A stretch of 64,000 nucleotides of DNA from Porpolomopsis calyptriformis (Eukaryota > Basidiomycota > Agaricomycetes > Agaricales > Hygrophoraceae). The stretch spans positions 310,001-374,000 of the forward strand of contig OX621165.1 of NCBI GenBank assembly GCA_951640195.1, read 5' to 3'. The stretch's first letter is position 1; every line of letters begins with the position of its first letter. This document shows, piece by piece, positions 47,701 through 59,095 of the stretch. A program made the translations under genes and the position numbers. Under the pieces are notes generated by a model. It saw nothing but the letters and a program-made list of their open reading frames with translations. It did no database searches and was not told where the DNA came from.

Positions 47701-49307
47701 GATCCAGCGACGACACTCTTCGGCTGTGGGATGCCGTCAGCGGTGCCCATCTGAACACTTTCAAGGGGCATTCCGATTCGGTAAATTCGGTCGCATTTTC
47801 CCCCGATGGCACGCGTGTCATTTCTGGATCCTCCGACCAAACCGTTCGACTGTGGGATGCCATGAGCGGTGCACGTCTGAACACTTTCATCGGACATTCC
47901 CATCTGGTAACTTCGGTCGCATTCTCCTCAGACGGCACGCGTATAGTTTCTGGATCTCGAGATCAAACTGTTCGGCTGTGGGATACAGTCAGCGGTGCCC
48001 ATCTGAACACTTTCATCGGACATTCCGATACGGTAAATTCGGTCGCATTTTCCCCCGATGGCACGCGTATCGTTTCCGGATCCTTTGACAACACTCTTCG
48101 GCTGTGGCATGCCGCCAGCGGTGCTCATCTGAACACTTTCAAGGGACATTTCTTTTGGGTAGATTCGGTCGCATTTTCCCCCGATGGAGCTCATATCGTT
48201 TCTGGGTCCTCCGACGCTACTCTTCGGCTGTGGGATACAGTCAGCGGTGCACATCTGAACACTTTCAAGGAACATTCTAGTTCAGTAAACTCGGTCTCAT
48301 TTTCCGCTGATGGCACGCGTATCGTTTCTGGATCGACCGACAAAACTGTTCGGTTGTGGGACGCACTCAGCGGTGTACGTCTGAACACTGCCAATAGACA
48401 TCCCACTTTGGGTAGGCCATTCGCATTTTCCCTCGACGGCACATATATCGTTTCCGTCTCCAACAGCAACACTGTTCGGGTGTGGGACGCAGTCAGCTGC
48501 ACACTGCTGAAGACTTTCAAGCGACATTCCGATGAGGTAAATTCGGTTGCAATTTCCTCCGATGGCACGCGTATCATTTCTGGGTCCCGCGACAATACTC
48601 TTCGACTGTGGGACGCAGTCAGCGGTGCACATCTGAACACTTTCAAGGGACATTCCGGTGAGGTAAGTTCGGTCGCATTTTCCTCCGATGGCACGCGTAT
48701 CGTTTCTGGATCCTACGACGAAACCGTTCGGCTGTGGGATGCCATCAGTGGTGCACATTTGAACACTTTCATCGGGCATTCCGATGAGGTAAATTCGGTG
48801 GCATTTTCCCCCGATGGCACGCGTATCATTTCTGGATCCGACGACCAAACCATTCGGCTGTGGGATGCCGTCAGCGGTACCCATCTGAACACTTTCAATG
48901 GACATTCCAGTTCGGTAAATTCAGTCGCATTTTCCCCTAATGGCACGCGTATCGTCTCTGGATCCAAAGACAACACTGTTCGACTGTGGGACGCAGTCAG
49001 CGGTGCTCATCTGAACACTTTCATGGTACATTCCACCAATGTTGACTCGATTGCCCGATCTTGCGGTTTGTCTGGGAACTCGTTTTCTGCCGATGACCTC
49101 AATCCAACTTGTCAAATATTTGGTTATATATCGCCTGACGGCTGGGTGCACTCCCTCACTCTGAATCGACGTATTTATTGGGTTCCGCCTTCCCATAGAC
49201 CGGTGGCGCTGGCTGCAATCCGAAGTCGTGCTGTTTTTAGCTTAAGGGATGATGGTTTCATTTTGTTTGATTTCACAGGTTTGGACGCCTATTTTCGTAA
49301 CCTCTAG
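44725..49307 (+). CDS. NLR4: NACHT-WD40 STAND receptor with MLKL/HeLo-like N-terminus
   Basis: Exons 44725-44904, 44954-45087, 45139-45277, 45346-45381, 45432-45497, 45556-45583, 45626-47229 and 47283-49307. They again total 4212 nt and 1403 residues. N-terminus MLRSTKSKSENKEKLKQACS; NACHT with GSAGTGKTT, VVVVDALDEC and FLVTSRPE; exon 8 with 12 WD40 repeats in exactly 2025 nt. NLR4 is the sister of NLR3 (ALLFTPEETL, degenerate repeat RHPTLGRPFAF, end GLDAYFRNL). Its inner repeats differ at the exposed positions. Repeats 2 and 4 share a TFIGHSHLVTSVAFS segment, 252 bases (two units) apart. No frame damage seen. Confidence 0.9.
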
Positions 49308-49672
49308 CTATTCCTGTCCTATCGCCTCATCGCCGTTAAGGAGTTTCTGTTGTCTCCGGAGTTTGCTGTTTGTTGTTATAAAACCCTTGCTTTTCATATA
49401 TCTCTAGCACTGTTCTAACTTTGTTGTCGTTTTCTGGGCATATCCTTTAGACATCTTTTTTTTTACATTGAAAGCAGTGTTGCATTCCAGCTGCAAAAGG
49501 TCTTATTCCGTTTGGACAATGGAGTACGGCGGCACCAGAATACTATGCAATTGTTTTTGATGGAGTGTACACTACCAGGATACTATGCCTATGCAATTAT
49601 TTGATAGAGCATACACTCCACACTAGTATCTCATCAAAACCATCTTATGCAGAGGTCTCAACCCGCAATGGC
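49308..49672 (+). repeat. Truncated third duplicon end after NLR4
   Basis: Copy of the flank at 44258-44640. Similarity ends abruptly after caacccgcaatgg (about 49672), where NLR4's own 5' flank would continue into its coding region. Either a third tandem copy was deleted from here on, or this is the original edge of the duplication. Confidence 0.75.
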
Positions 49673-50606
49673 ATCACGAAAACCTGAGTAAGCAGGTATA
49701 CCCTGTTCATGTTTGTGAACGTTACCCAACATTCTCGAGTCTTTTCCAGGGATTATAATACATTACCAAGGTTTTAACAGGTAGTTAAGGATTGAGAATG
49801 ATGGATGAGGTTTGGAATTGAGGCCCAAGCCTTGTAAATTTTACATAGTAGGGTAAACTTCAAGTGCATTCCAAATATCAGTCTCTCAGGGTCAAGTTGC
49901 ATAAAATAACAACGAATTTCATTAAATACAATGAACAAGCAGCCAGTACAATAAAATGGGTATGGGTATGGTATTATCCAGCAGGAAGGACAATGTGCTA
50001 GACTGGATTGAAGTCCTTACTGTGGACCAGAAAAAATGTCAAGCGAAATCATTGGATGTTGCAGAGAGCCAGCTTCGGGCGTGGGAGCAGGTGAGCCCTA
50101 AAGAAGAGACAAGTTAGAGGAAGCAAGAAAGAAAGAAAAAGCTTACTGTCATAGAGGTCGACGGCAAAAGTCCACCGTCGTAGGGGTAAGGGCTGTTCTG
50201 GGAGCAATTCAAGCAAAAAAAAGATTTAAAATGAATATAAACGTACGTTCAAGGAACAAAAGAGAGGGGGGTGAGTCCTTCAATAAGGGTGGTAGCGCAG
50301 GAGGTAGGATGATCAATACGCAGGCAGGCGCAATGAGCTCTCGTGAAGAATGGTGTAGGGGGGGGGGGGGATTGCGTATCTGGGTGTCCTTGTCCATGAT
50401 GTGGGAAAAAAGTCCTGCCGCCCCACTCATCTTGAATGGGGGGCAGCGTTACCACCTTGTCACAGTGATTAGGGCTGGGAACGGTGGTCGACCATCCGAG
50501 TCCTTCAAGTCTGCTTGAACGTTATCCTGAGCAAGCAACAGTTGTACGATGGCATTATGCCCATTCTTAGCCGCATATGAAATCGGCGTTCGACCATCCG
50601 AGCCCT
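49673..50606 (-). other. Spacer with exon-like 3' end pieces of unknown gene
   Basis: The minus strand shows two pieces with good splice borders: one reading TLPPIQDEWGGRTFFPHHGQ (around 50400-50450) and one reading QNSPYPYDGGLLPSTSMT followed by GSPAPTPEAGSLQHP (around 50020-50200, split by an intron starting gtaagc). They look like the low-complexity C-terminus of a regulatory protein. A repeat unit in a second frame (50470-50590) belongs to the broken ankyrin array. A run of G sits near 50358. Confidence 0.35.
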
Positions 50607-51890
50607 TCAAGCCCATTTGAATGTCCCATGCTTAGCTGCATACCAAGGGGGCATTCGACCATCCAAGTCCTTCAAATCCGCTTGAACGCCATCCCAAACA
50701 AGAAGCAGCCTTACAATGGCATCATGCCCATTCTTAGCTGCATACGAAAGGTGCGTCTGACCATACGAGTCCTTCGAGTCTGCTTGAACATCACCCCAAA
50801 CAAGTAGCAGCTTTATGATGGCATCGTGCCCATTCTTAGCCGCATACAAAAGGGGTGTCCGACCACACAAGTCCTTCGAGTCTGCTTGAACGTCGTCCCA
50901 AGCAAGCAGCAGCTTTATGATGGCATCGTGCCCATTCTTAGCCGCATACAAAAGGGGTGTTCGATCATACGAGTCCTTCGAGTCTGCTTGAACATCATCC
51001 CGAGCAAGCAGCAGCTTTACAATGGCATCATGCCCATTCTTAACTGCATACGAAAGGGGTATCTGACCAGACGAGTCCTTCGAGTCTGCTTGAACATCAC
51101 CCCGAACAAGCAGCAGCTTTATAATGGCATCGTGCCCATTCTTAGCTGCATATGAAAGGGGTGTTCGATCATATGAGTCCTTCGAGTCTGCTTGAACATC
51201 ATCCCGAGCAAGCAGCAGCTTTATGATGGCATCATGCCCATTCTTAGCTGCATATGAAAGGGGTGTCCGACCATACGAGTCCTTCGAGTCTGCTTGAATG
51301 TCGTCCCGAGCAAGCAGCAGCTTTACAATGGCATCGTGCCCATTCTTAGCTGCATATGAAAGGGGTGTCCAACCATACGAGTCCTTCGAGTCTGCTTGAA
51401 TGTCGTCCCAAGCAAGCAGCAGCTTTACAATGGCATCGTGCCCATTCTTAGCTGCATATGAAAGGTGCATCCAACCATATGAGTCCTTTGAGTCTGCTTG
51501 AACGTCATCCTGAGCAAGCAGCAGCCTTACAATGGCATCGTGCCCATTCTGAGCCGCATATGAAAGGGGTGTTTGATCATATGAGTCCTTCGAGTCTGCT
51601 TGAACGTCATCCCGAGCAAGCAGCAGCTTTACAATGGCATCGTGCCCATTCTTAGCCACATATGAAAGGGGTGTTCGATCATACGAGTCCTTCGAGTCTG
51701 CTTGAACGTCATCCCGAGCAAGCAGCAGCTTTACAATGGCATCGTGCCCATTCTTAGCCACATACGAAAGGGGTGTTCGATCATACGAGTCCTTTGAGTC
51801 TGCTTGAACATCATCCCGAACAAGCAGCAACTTTATGATGGCATTGTGCCTATTCTTAGCCGCATATGAAAGGGGCATCTGACTATACAA
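50607..51890 (-). CDS. Ankyrin-repeat array, highly conserved repeats, 3' end frameshifted
   Basis: Twelve near-identical 34-residue ankyrin repeats of the form TPLSYAAKNGHDAIVKLLLA followed by RDDVQADSKDSY. Variation is confined to the turn (YD/YG/SG/CG then R/Q/W/I) and to the ARDD/VRGD/AWDD/AQDD position. The thirteenth repeat (GRMPPWYAAKHGTFKWA) has lost about 35 bases between the GH helix and the loop, so the frame ends at 50607. A fourteenth repeat follows in another frame. Upstream, a partial repeat (AIVKLLARDDIQADSKD) begins at a possible acceptor near 51930. No NACHT or other domain is attached. Such ankyrin arrays normally form the sensor end of fungal NLRs, so this may be a detached or decaying receptor end. 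Confidence 0.6.
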   Translation of the reverse strand: MYSQMPLSYAAKNRHNAIIKLLLVRDDVQADSKDSYDRTPLSYVAKNGHDAIVKLLLARDDVQADSKDSYDRTPLSYVAKNGHDAIVKLLLARDDVQADSKDSYDQTPLSYAAQNGHDAIVRLLLAQDDVQADSKDSYGWMHLSYAAKNGHDAIVKLLLAWDDIQADSKDSYGWTPLSYAAKNGHDAIVKLLLARDDIQADSKDSYGRTPLSYAAKNGHDAIIKLLLARDDVQADSKDSYDRTPLSYAAKNGHDAIIKLLLVRGDVQADSKDSSGQIPLSYAVKNGHDAIVKLLLARDDVQADSKDSYDRTPLLYAAKNGHDAIIKLLLAWDDVQADSKDLCGRTPLLYAAKNGHDAIIKLLLVWGDVQADSKDSYGQTHLSYAAKNGHDAIVRLLLVWDGVQADLKDLDGRMPPWYAAKHGTFKWA

Positions 51891-53359
51891 GTCCTTCGAG
51901 TCTGCTTGAATGTCATCCCGAGCAAGCAGCTTTACGATGGCACTGAGATGTAGTTAAAACAATGAATATAAAACAGTAGAAAAAAGATTATACATCGCAA
52001 CATTCAAATGCTAATTCTCGTTGCCTAAGGTTAATGGGTACCTCCACACACAATACCCCCTGACATGACCTTTGCGACTGTCCAATTCTATCCAGTTGCG
52101 AAGTCCTCCGGATGTAACATGTATGTGGGAATCCAATAAACGCATATAGCCTCGGGGTGATGGCTCTGCTGATTCATTCTATAAACCATGAAGATGAGGA
52201 GGTACACATCCTGGAATAGGATAAACTCACCAAAAGGCGTTTTCCCCAGTTGAGTAATTTATAAGAGTGATGACTCTTAAATTGGAGCACTCAAAATGGA
52301 GAATAGAAAGGTGCAGAGTACATACTCGACAAAGATTAAATGACCATGATGCGAAGTCCATGAAATTGTAGCCAATGGTGGATTGAAGCTGGCGAAACTG
52401 GATCGGCTTTTCAGAATCCATGAAAACCCAAGTTGGAGCACTAGTGTCTTTCAGGCTGACATAACGCCCAATGACTGCATCGGGGCTCATACGCATCAAC
52501 CATGGTGTCCATGGTACATTCATCTCAGCGGGCAGTATGGCCCTCAGATGAAGCATGTAGCTGACCCTTCTGTTGCCCTAATGGCACAACGTGAATGCAA
52601 AGGATGGGAAATTTGGAGGGGGAGATATGCTTACTTTAGTAACTTTTAACTTGGCAATGCAAAGAACTTCCCCAGGGTGAAGATCGCTTGCTTCCAGGAT
52701 CCCATGTGTGTGCATGTCATGATAGGTATCACAAGCGTTGGCACTGATCCACCTCTCGACAAAGTTCCTGCGCTTAAGGACAGTCCATTGGTACATCTCG
52801 CGGCGCTGCATTTTAAGGAACCAGTCGTCTTGGATGGTCATCGGTAAGCCGTAAAACACACCTATTGCAACCACATCCCATTTTATACTAAAGCTTGTAG
52901 CTGATAGTGTAGCGTAGCTGTTGATCTAGTTAATCAGCTGGCCTTCAAAGTTGTAGTCAATCACACACTACTTTCACCATCGTAGAACATCTAGAGCAAA
53001 GTGTTCAGTCATATTAGCATCACGGGAATGAGCCATACCATCAAGTAAGAAAACTGACCGTGACGTAGACCATCCATAGTGAAGGTGAGCTCTGGCCTTT
53101 AGCATTCCAGTGTAGTGTCATATGTAGCAATAAGGAAGATGGAAGGCCAGCTACCTCGTGAAAGTTATTATGTAACATATTCTCAGAGTATATGCTCAGA
53201 GTATGTACAGCCCACCGTGTCGCAATATATTGACGATACCACATTTTATACCATATCTTCAGACACCGTACCTCATAATCGTCACTAATTAAATGTCAAA
53301 GGAAAGAGAGACCATATGGCTATTCATTGGCAGGGCGAGAGCCTTCACAGTCCCCACAT
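51891..53359 (-). other. Probable exons of an unrecognised minus-strand gene
   Basis: Two stretches look coding: about 52640-52874 (GVFYGLPMTIQDDWFLKMQR, YHDMHTHGILEASDLHPGEV) and about 52330-52560 (ILPAEMNVPWTPWLMRMSPD, STIGYNFMDFASWSFNL). They are separated by an intron-sized gap. I recognise no family. The lower end may run towards the ankyrin array, but no continuous frame links them. Confidence 0.3.
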
Positions 53360-54683
53360 TTAGGTCAAACTGTTCCACAACCGACGACTGCCAAAATGCT
53401 CTCCCCATGTAGTGGCAGTCATTTCATTCTGCACTTGTGGGTTGAACTCAAAAGCAGCCAGCCTTGCAGAAATCACAGAGCCACCATCTAAATCTGACGG
53501 CCTGAGCAAATATGTGCCTGCAGCACGTCCCCATGATGTTGGCGAAGTGCAATGTAGTGTTGGAGATGATGTGGGCATGGAGCGGGAATTGGAGTGAGTC
53601 GAATCGTGACAATGGCTGGCCTTGTCGGGAGTCACAGGAGAATAGAATGGAGTTGGAACAAGGTGGCGAGGGGGGCTGATGAGGTTGGAAGACGAGGGGT
53701 ACATATTAGCACTTAAGTACCCACTGCGGATTGCATGATGAGTCCAATCAGTAGAAAACGGTGGCGCAATATTATTCATGAATATGTCTTGTATATGACT
53801 GAGACCACACGCAATTTCGGGATTGATCGAAAGGTTCTTGGAAATGAACATAATAACGTTTGGCTTCATGCTGAGTGGTGTGGGTTCGCCTGCCTTGGGG
53901 CAACGTTCCCTGTGGACGTGAATGGTAATGCTTCTGACAGCACAGGTCCAATCAAGAGCCTCCACCTAGAAAATTTAGTGAACCTTAGTAAAATAATGGG
54001 TAAGGCACGAAGACACAAACCATGTCAGAGAACATCCGATAGACCCATCCACACATTTCTTTTCTATCACTGGACATCGGTAGCCATTCTGAGTGAAATC
54101 CATCTGCCTCGGTAGTCAAGCCTTGTTCATCACCAGAGCAACCGGATATAATCTTGGATATTTCAGACGCGGTAAATGCAGATCGTGAGAGGGGGGTTGA
54201 GCGCGAGTCAGCGTGTTTTTGAAAGCAGTCACGCAGGGAATTTGGATGGAGGGCTGCCCATTGCGAATGCCTTCCAGCGCGCTCAGAGAGATTAGACATG
54301 GGTGAATTTGTTGGAAAGGAGCAATTTAAACAAGAAGAATGAATTGCACGTGTAGAGGAAGAAATATATCCCGACTGGGGAGAACATGCTACATCCCCAA
54401 TGCTACAGGATTCATCATCAATCAAAATTAAAGGCAAGTATAGAGAGCCCAGACTTTCCTTAGACATACAGTCATCGTATGGCAACAGACGAGAATGTCT
54501 TTCAATGCCAGTCTCATGATCGGATGGCCAGAAAGTTAACAAGAGGGGTCCGGAGGGGTCACCAAGTGTGCGAGAGCATAGTATGACAATGTAACCTATT
54601 ATGGTTTGTTCATTCATTCTGTCCTGGCTGCCAGTTGAGGTTGCATCCGTCTTCCAGAGGCATGCACAGCTGCTGCAGCACAT
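53360..54683 (-). CDS. Unrecognised protein (two exons)
   Basis: Exon 1 (54683 to about 54040) and exon 2 (about 53965 to 53360) join across gtttgt...ttctag as WVYRMFSDM-VEALDWTCAV. The product would be about 420 residues, Ser/Thr-rich, with no signal peptide or obvious membrane segment and no motif I know. Coding status rests on long open frames and a sensible junction only. It lies in a run of four minus-strand genes beside a retroelement, typical of lineage-specific DNA. Confidence 0.35.
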
Positions 54684-54776
54684 GGATGTTGACTTGGTAC
54701 CATGTTCGGTCAGTGGTTACAAGTTATATAGCGCTGATATCTGTACTGTACTGTACAAACACATTACAAATGAGCA

Positions 54777-55731
54777 CTAAGTAAAGCATTCTGAATGGAC
54801 AGACTGTCTCCTCTGTTGAAGAACAGTCCAGTCACGAGCCCTTCTCTGTATGTGTTTGCAGAAATGCACAGTTGATGTGTTGCAGAGATGTACCATCCGC
54901 AAATTTTGAAAATATTTTATAGCTGCCAATTGAACGTCTTTCTCTGTAACACCTTGCTCAACCTGCGTGAAATATCAACATCATCATTACTGTTACATAC
55001 TGAGATGAAGTTACCTGGAATGCCATTGTTCGCCCTACAACCTCATCAATGAAGGGTTTATTAGCATTATTCCGAGCGGTCTTGATCCAGTTGGCACTCC
55101 ATGTTCCATTGACTTGCATGCCAGAGTGTTCAACACTTGAAGGAAGCGCAGATAGTTACAGAAGCCACGGGGGAACGTCGAATCTGTTATCTTGATGTAG
55201 GAGATGGACATAATCTGAAGGGTTACTTGTCGCACAAGATCCTGTGCATAAAATTGAGTGTCCTACTCAGGAAGAAGAATCGTGCCTCCCACTGCAAGGC
55301 TGCCCTTCCTTTTTCATGAGCCATTGGATGTTGGGGCAACTTAACTTTTCACCAGTAGACTTTCTTGTTTGCATAATATTCCACTGTTGACATAGGTTTT
55401 GCTGGGGAACAAGCCAAACAACTGGTGGTTTTGAGCATATTAATCTTCCTACATGTTGACCACGATGACCAGAAAAACTCACCAAGTCGCTGTACATTGT
55501 CCTGTCCAAATCGCCAGATTTGAACTCTGAAAAAAGTGTGGTGATGTCGAAGTTGTCCGGGGGTGAGGTCGTACCATACGGAAGTGATATCATACTGCAA
55601 GGAAGGCTTGTGGGGAAGGATTCAACAGCATCAAAGGCTGCGAAGAACTCGTCTAGTGACGGTAAGTTGTAATCTTCACTGGGCTCCAACATTGTTGGGG
55701 TAAGTGAAAGAGACACAGAGGACTCAGACAT
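54777..55731 (-). CDS. Unrecognised spliced protein
   Basis: Exon 1 starts MSESSVSLSLTPTMLEPSED with an acidic, Pro/Ser-rich region and ends at a gtgagt donor. Later exons read GRAALQWEARFFFLSRTLNF, then VNGTWSANWIKTARNNANKP, then FIDEVVGRTMAFQ (gtaact donor), then VEQGVTEKDVQLAAIKYFQN and RDWTVLQQRRQS, stopping at 54777. The style (acidic start, helical, no signal peptide) suggests a nuclear or cytosolic protein. No family recognised. Middle junctions are tentative. Confidence 0.35.
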
Positions 55732-56209
55732 CTGCCTGAAATATTAACAGGAAGGTATCTGAAGCTAACAGCGATACTAGGTCACCGGCGCATCAGACAA
55801 TGGGACTTTGCCATAAAGATCTTTGCTCGCGAATAGTGAATGTTGGTTGCATTCATCGTGCCCATACAGTGGATACCTGGTAAGCAGTGGTTTCTAGTGA
55901 TAGTAGTGATCATCATCGTACCTGCTTGAGCGCCTGATCTTGAGTGTGGCGTGTACGTTCTGAAATAACCATCAAAAACCAGTTAATAACCAATCAAAAA
56001 CCAGCCGCTATGTTAAGTGCCGTGGTTCTGGACCAGTTGGAGAATAGTTTTTACTAGTGGGACAAGGTTTTCGCCTGCTGGGGAGCAGTTTCTGTCATGA
56101 GTTCAATACTCGCTATGAGGAAGATGCAATTTCATATATGATTCAAACCACACATCTACAAAGCAGTGGCTGAGTGGCAAGCGGCCATACCTGGTGCTTT
56201 TTGCAACCT

Positions 56210-58130
56210 TTAGCTCAGATCAACAAAAAGTCTGATAGGTTCCTGTTCTCCAGTGGAAGTAGTTGCAGTAATTAACCTATAATTGATGTGAGGACTCAGG
56301 GCGCGTTACATCAGTGTGAACTTACAACCCATTCTCGGAAATCTCCTTCCTCAACTTCATCAGTTGTGGACCCAGGGTATTGTGAGAATGCATAGCATCG
56401 AGGTTGTTTATAAGTTCCTGGTAGACAGGCTCAAACGTCTCTAAGTCAAAGTCCTTGTTGGCCCAAGCACCTTCAGCATATTCCAGGATTGCACAGAGAA
56501 GCTGAGATAATAATAAGTGTGTATCTTTCAAAATTAGAAGCATAATGTATGCACCGCAGCAGCCACAGTTGATAGCGGGATCCTTGGTGTAAAGTTGTGT
56601 GGTTTGCGGCGCCCAAGACTTGTTGGTGATCTGAAAAAGTGGCTGACAATACACTGGCGAATGCAAGGGTGCGCAAAATAGGTGGGCTTTCCCTATGCAT
56701 GCGGCAAGTAATTAGCTACATCGAAAGGGAAAGTGACCTCATACCTGATTGTCAGGGGGGCCATTTACCCATGAGCCATCCTTTCGGAGGGTCGTAACAA
56801 GTAACTTAACCTGTTCAGGATCAAGGTTTCCATCACCAGCAACAGCGGGGGACAGATATTGCAAAACAAAAGTCCTTGCCATTGCTTTTATGGCCCCACG
56901 GAATGTTGATGCTTCTTTAGTAATCTGTGCAATGCAGTCAGTCATTTGGTCACAGATGAGAGGATAGCGCAAACAATTCTGAGGACAACTGGTGTCCCCG
57001 CAAGTACTAGAAATGGGTTATATGTTGAAGGGAATAATAGTGATTATGAAACATACCAAAACCCTGTTCGGCACACGCTTGGCTCAAAGCTTCTTCAGCC
57101 AATGCTGAGACCTCATGACTGGAAGGAAAGGCTTTGACGAGGCAGAGGTGAATGATGAAATGATCCTTTGCAGCTGCGAGGACTTTGCATTCTGCATCAG
57201 AGAAATAGCCAAGCTGGTTAGGATTCGTTACCTTTTTTGAATGACGAGAAGGAGCAGGCTCAGCATCCACATCTGATTCTGATTCTGATTCCACTGGTGA
57301 AATTTTAACAAAAATGATAGTTCGAGAAAGTTCGAGATTCTGCTATGCATGACGCACGAAGTCCTGCTTGAGATGTTGGTTGAGAATCTGCTTGAGATGG
57401 TGCCTGATTTGTTGTTTTCACTCAGTTGAAGGAAGTTGAGTTGTCAGACCTTTTTCTTCCAACACTGATGGATGCTTGGGTACAGGAAGGGTAAGGAGCT
57501 GAGCGCGAAGTCGAAGCAGAAGACAATGATCTAATGGGTCCACCATTTTGACTTGTTTGGGGAGGGGGCATCCAGAGCTGCTGGGTTGCCTGTGCGTTCA
57601 ATACATCTTGCTGTGGACCATGATCAGGCACAGCTCTCCCACCAATGCTGTTAATCTGTATATATGTTATGGTAGAGCCTCTGCAGAAGATGACATAGAA
57701 CGTACAAAACGGTTTGATGGTTGATTTTGCTGCAGAAGACTTATGTCCCGAATACCAGTGTGATTCAGATCTGAGATAGTAGAGCAAATGTGGTAAGGAA
57801 GGGCAGACAAAAGGGTTGTGCCCAAGAGAACGTCACCATCATCAAGTAAATGTAAGGGCAGAGAGTTGCCATGCCAAGGCACATCATCCTGGAGAGCGTT
57901 CTCGCTGTGCTGGTATGTGAACACTAGAGCAGTGATAAATTAGATATAACATCATTGAGATGTTAGCGTTACATACGAGCAGGTAGACTGGGGTCATTAA
58001 GCATGTCAAGAAAAGACTCCGATAGTGAATCTACAAGAGAGGATAGTTTTATTGGTCATATCCAGCTGTAGGTTTACCCACCTTCAAGTTCATCAGCAAG
58101 CGAAATTCGCTGTTTCGGATCTGTAAACAT
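56210..58130 (-). CDS. DUF6532-domain protein
   Basis: Exons read from MFTDPKQRISLADELE, through a linker rich in Ser/Gln/Pro, to ESESESDVDAEPAPSRHSKK. The DUF6532 region then follows: FIIHLCLVKAFPSSHEVSAL, EEALSQACAEQGFG, ITKEASTFRGAIKAMARTFV, GKPTYFAHPCIRQCIVSHFF, FTPRIPLSTVAAA and LLCAILEYAEGAWANKDFDL. The order (AFP...E..., STFRG..K, HP.I....FF, IPL.TVA, EY..G) matches this Agaricomycete family of unknown function, which is often expanded in these genomes. The stop may be at 56322 or, if the gtaagt there is used, at 56210. A TGA at 57422-57424 lies inside a probable intron (gtgttg...aaatcag). Confidence 0.6.
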
Positions 58131-58741
58131 AGAGTGACACTGAGGTGCCAGATCATTGGTCCAAGCAGAGGGCATCCATTTGGCATGTGACAAGTGCCGC
58201 TTGCGTTACTCGGCCAGTATATAAAACCAAGGATTATTCTATTTGGCACCCTGGGGTGCACAAAACACCCCATTCCAAATTATTGGTACATAATGCGAAA
58301 TACAGAAAGAAAAAGTCTAAGTATAGTAGGTACATAAGATGGATAAGATGCTCCGTGCCTAAGCATGAGCGTGTGGCCAATACAGCCATGTCATCCATTG
58401 ACCATGCGGATGTTGTCAGATGCAGGGAGTTACTAGAATTCATGGGGGTGAATAGAGAGGCGGTTCGATATGCAGAGAAAGGTGCTCCATAAGGAAAGCT
58501 CTGAGCAGACCTCACTTTTTATGTGGAAACGCATATAACAGCTGCCGTGGGCAGTACAAGTGAACTGCTTGACCGCGGAAGTATGGGTATAGCGGAAGGC
58601 ATTCATATCATGTAGTACAAATCACGGTCTGTTATATAACAAGACTTGCAGGTCTGATTCAATATTTTGTGAGTGTAAGCGTATGAGTGGCACTGGCCAA
58701 TTAATGATTCCACACCTTTGGTTGTACAGTATCTTGGCAAC

Positions 58742-59095
58742 TCAACAGTTGAAGTCCTCCGATAATGCCGAATGTTCGATGTCACAAAGGGGCCCGGTAT
58801 CTCCTGCTTCACTTCCGTCCGCACTGCTCTCAGTGTCGTCTTCATCATCACTGAGCGAGCTTTCCAGGATACAAAGCCTATCCAAAGCGCCACAAATAGC
58901 ACCAATCTGGCAATGAGCATCCCTCAGTCTGGCGGAAGCCAATACTTCCTCCACTTGCAGCATCTCGGTAGCCTTCCTGACCTCCTTCAAGAGGTTAACT
59001 ATATAGCATGCATCAGCGCATGCTGCCTCGCGGCTTGCACGGGCAAGGGCTAGCAGTTTGCATGCATGGAAACGCTTTGAGTGTTGGTGCTGATG
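58742..59095 (-). CDS. Possible last exon of an unrecognised protein
   Basis: After a tacag acceptor the minus strand reads 117 open codons plus a stop: HQHQHSKRFHACKLLALARA, REAACADACYIVNLLKEVRK, EEVLASARLRDAHCQIGAIC and an acidic end (SSLSDDEDDTESSADGSEAG). It is strongly helical with heptad-like spacing. Upstream exons towards 59580 are likely but could not be assembled. I do not know the family. Confidence 0.35.
   Translation of the reverse strand, partial: HQHQHSKRFHACKLLALARASREAACADACYIVNLLKEVRKATEMLQVEEVLASARLRDAHCQIGAICGALDRLCILESSLSDDEDDTESSADGSEAGDTGPLCDIEHSALSEDFNC

Noticed and set aside
50207..50518. Short proteins around the G-run near 50358
   Set aside because: Frames depend on the length of a homopolymer and have no supporting similarity.
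57422..57424. In-frame TGA as evidence that the DUF6532 gene is a pseudogene
   Set aside because: It can be removed by a plausible intron of about 62 nt (gtgttg...aaatcag), and the rest of the gene is intact.
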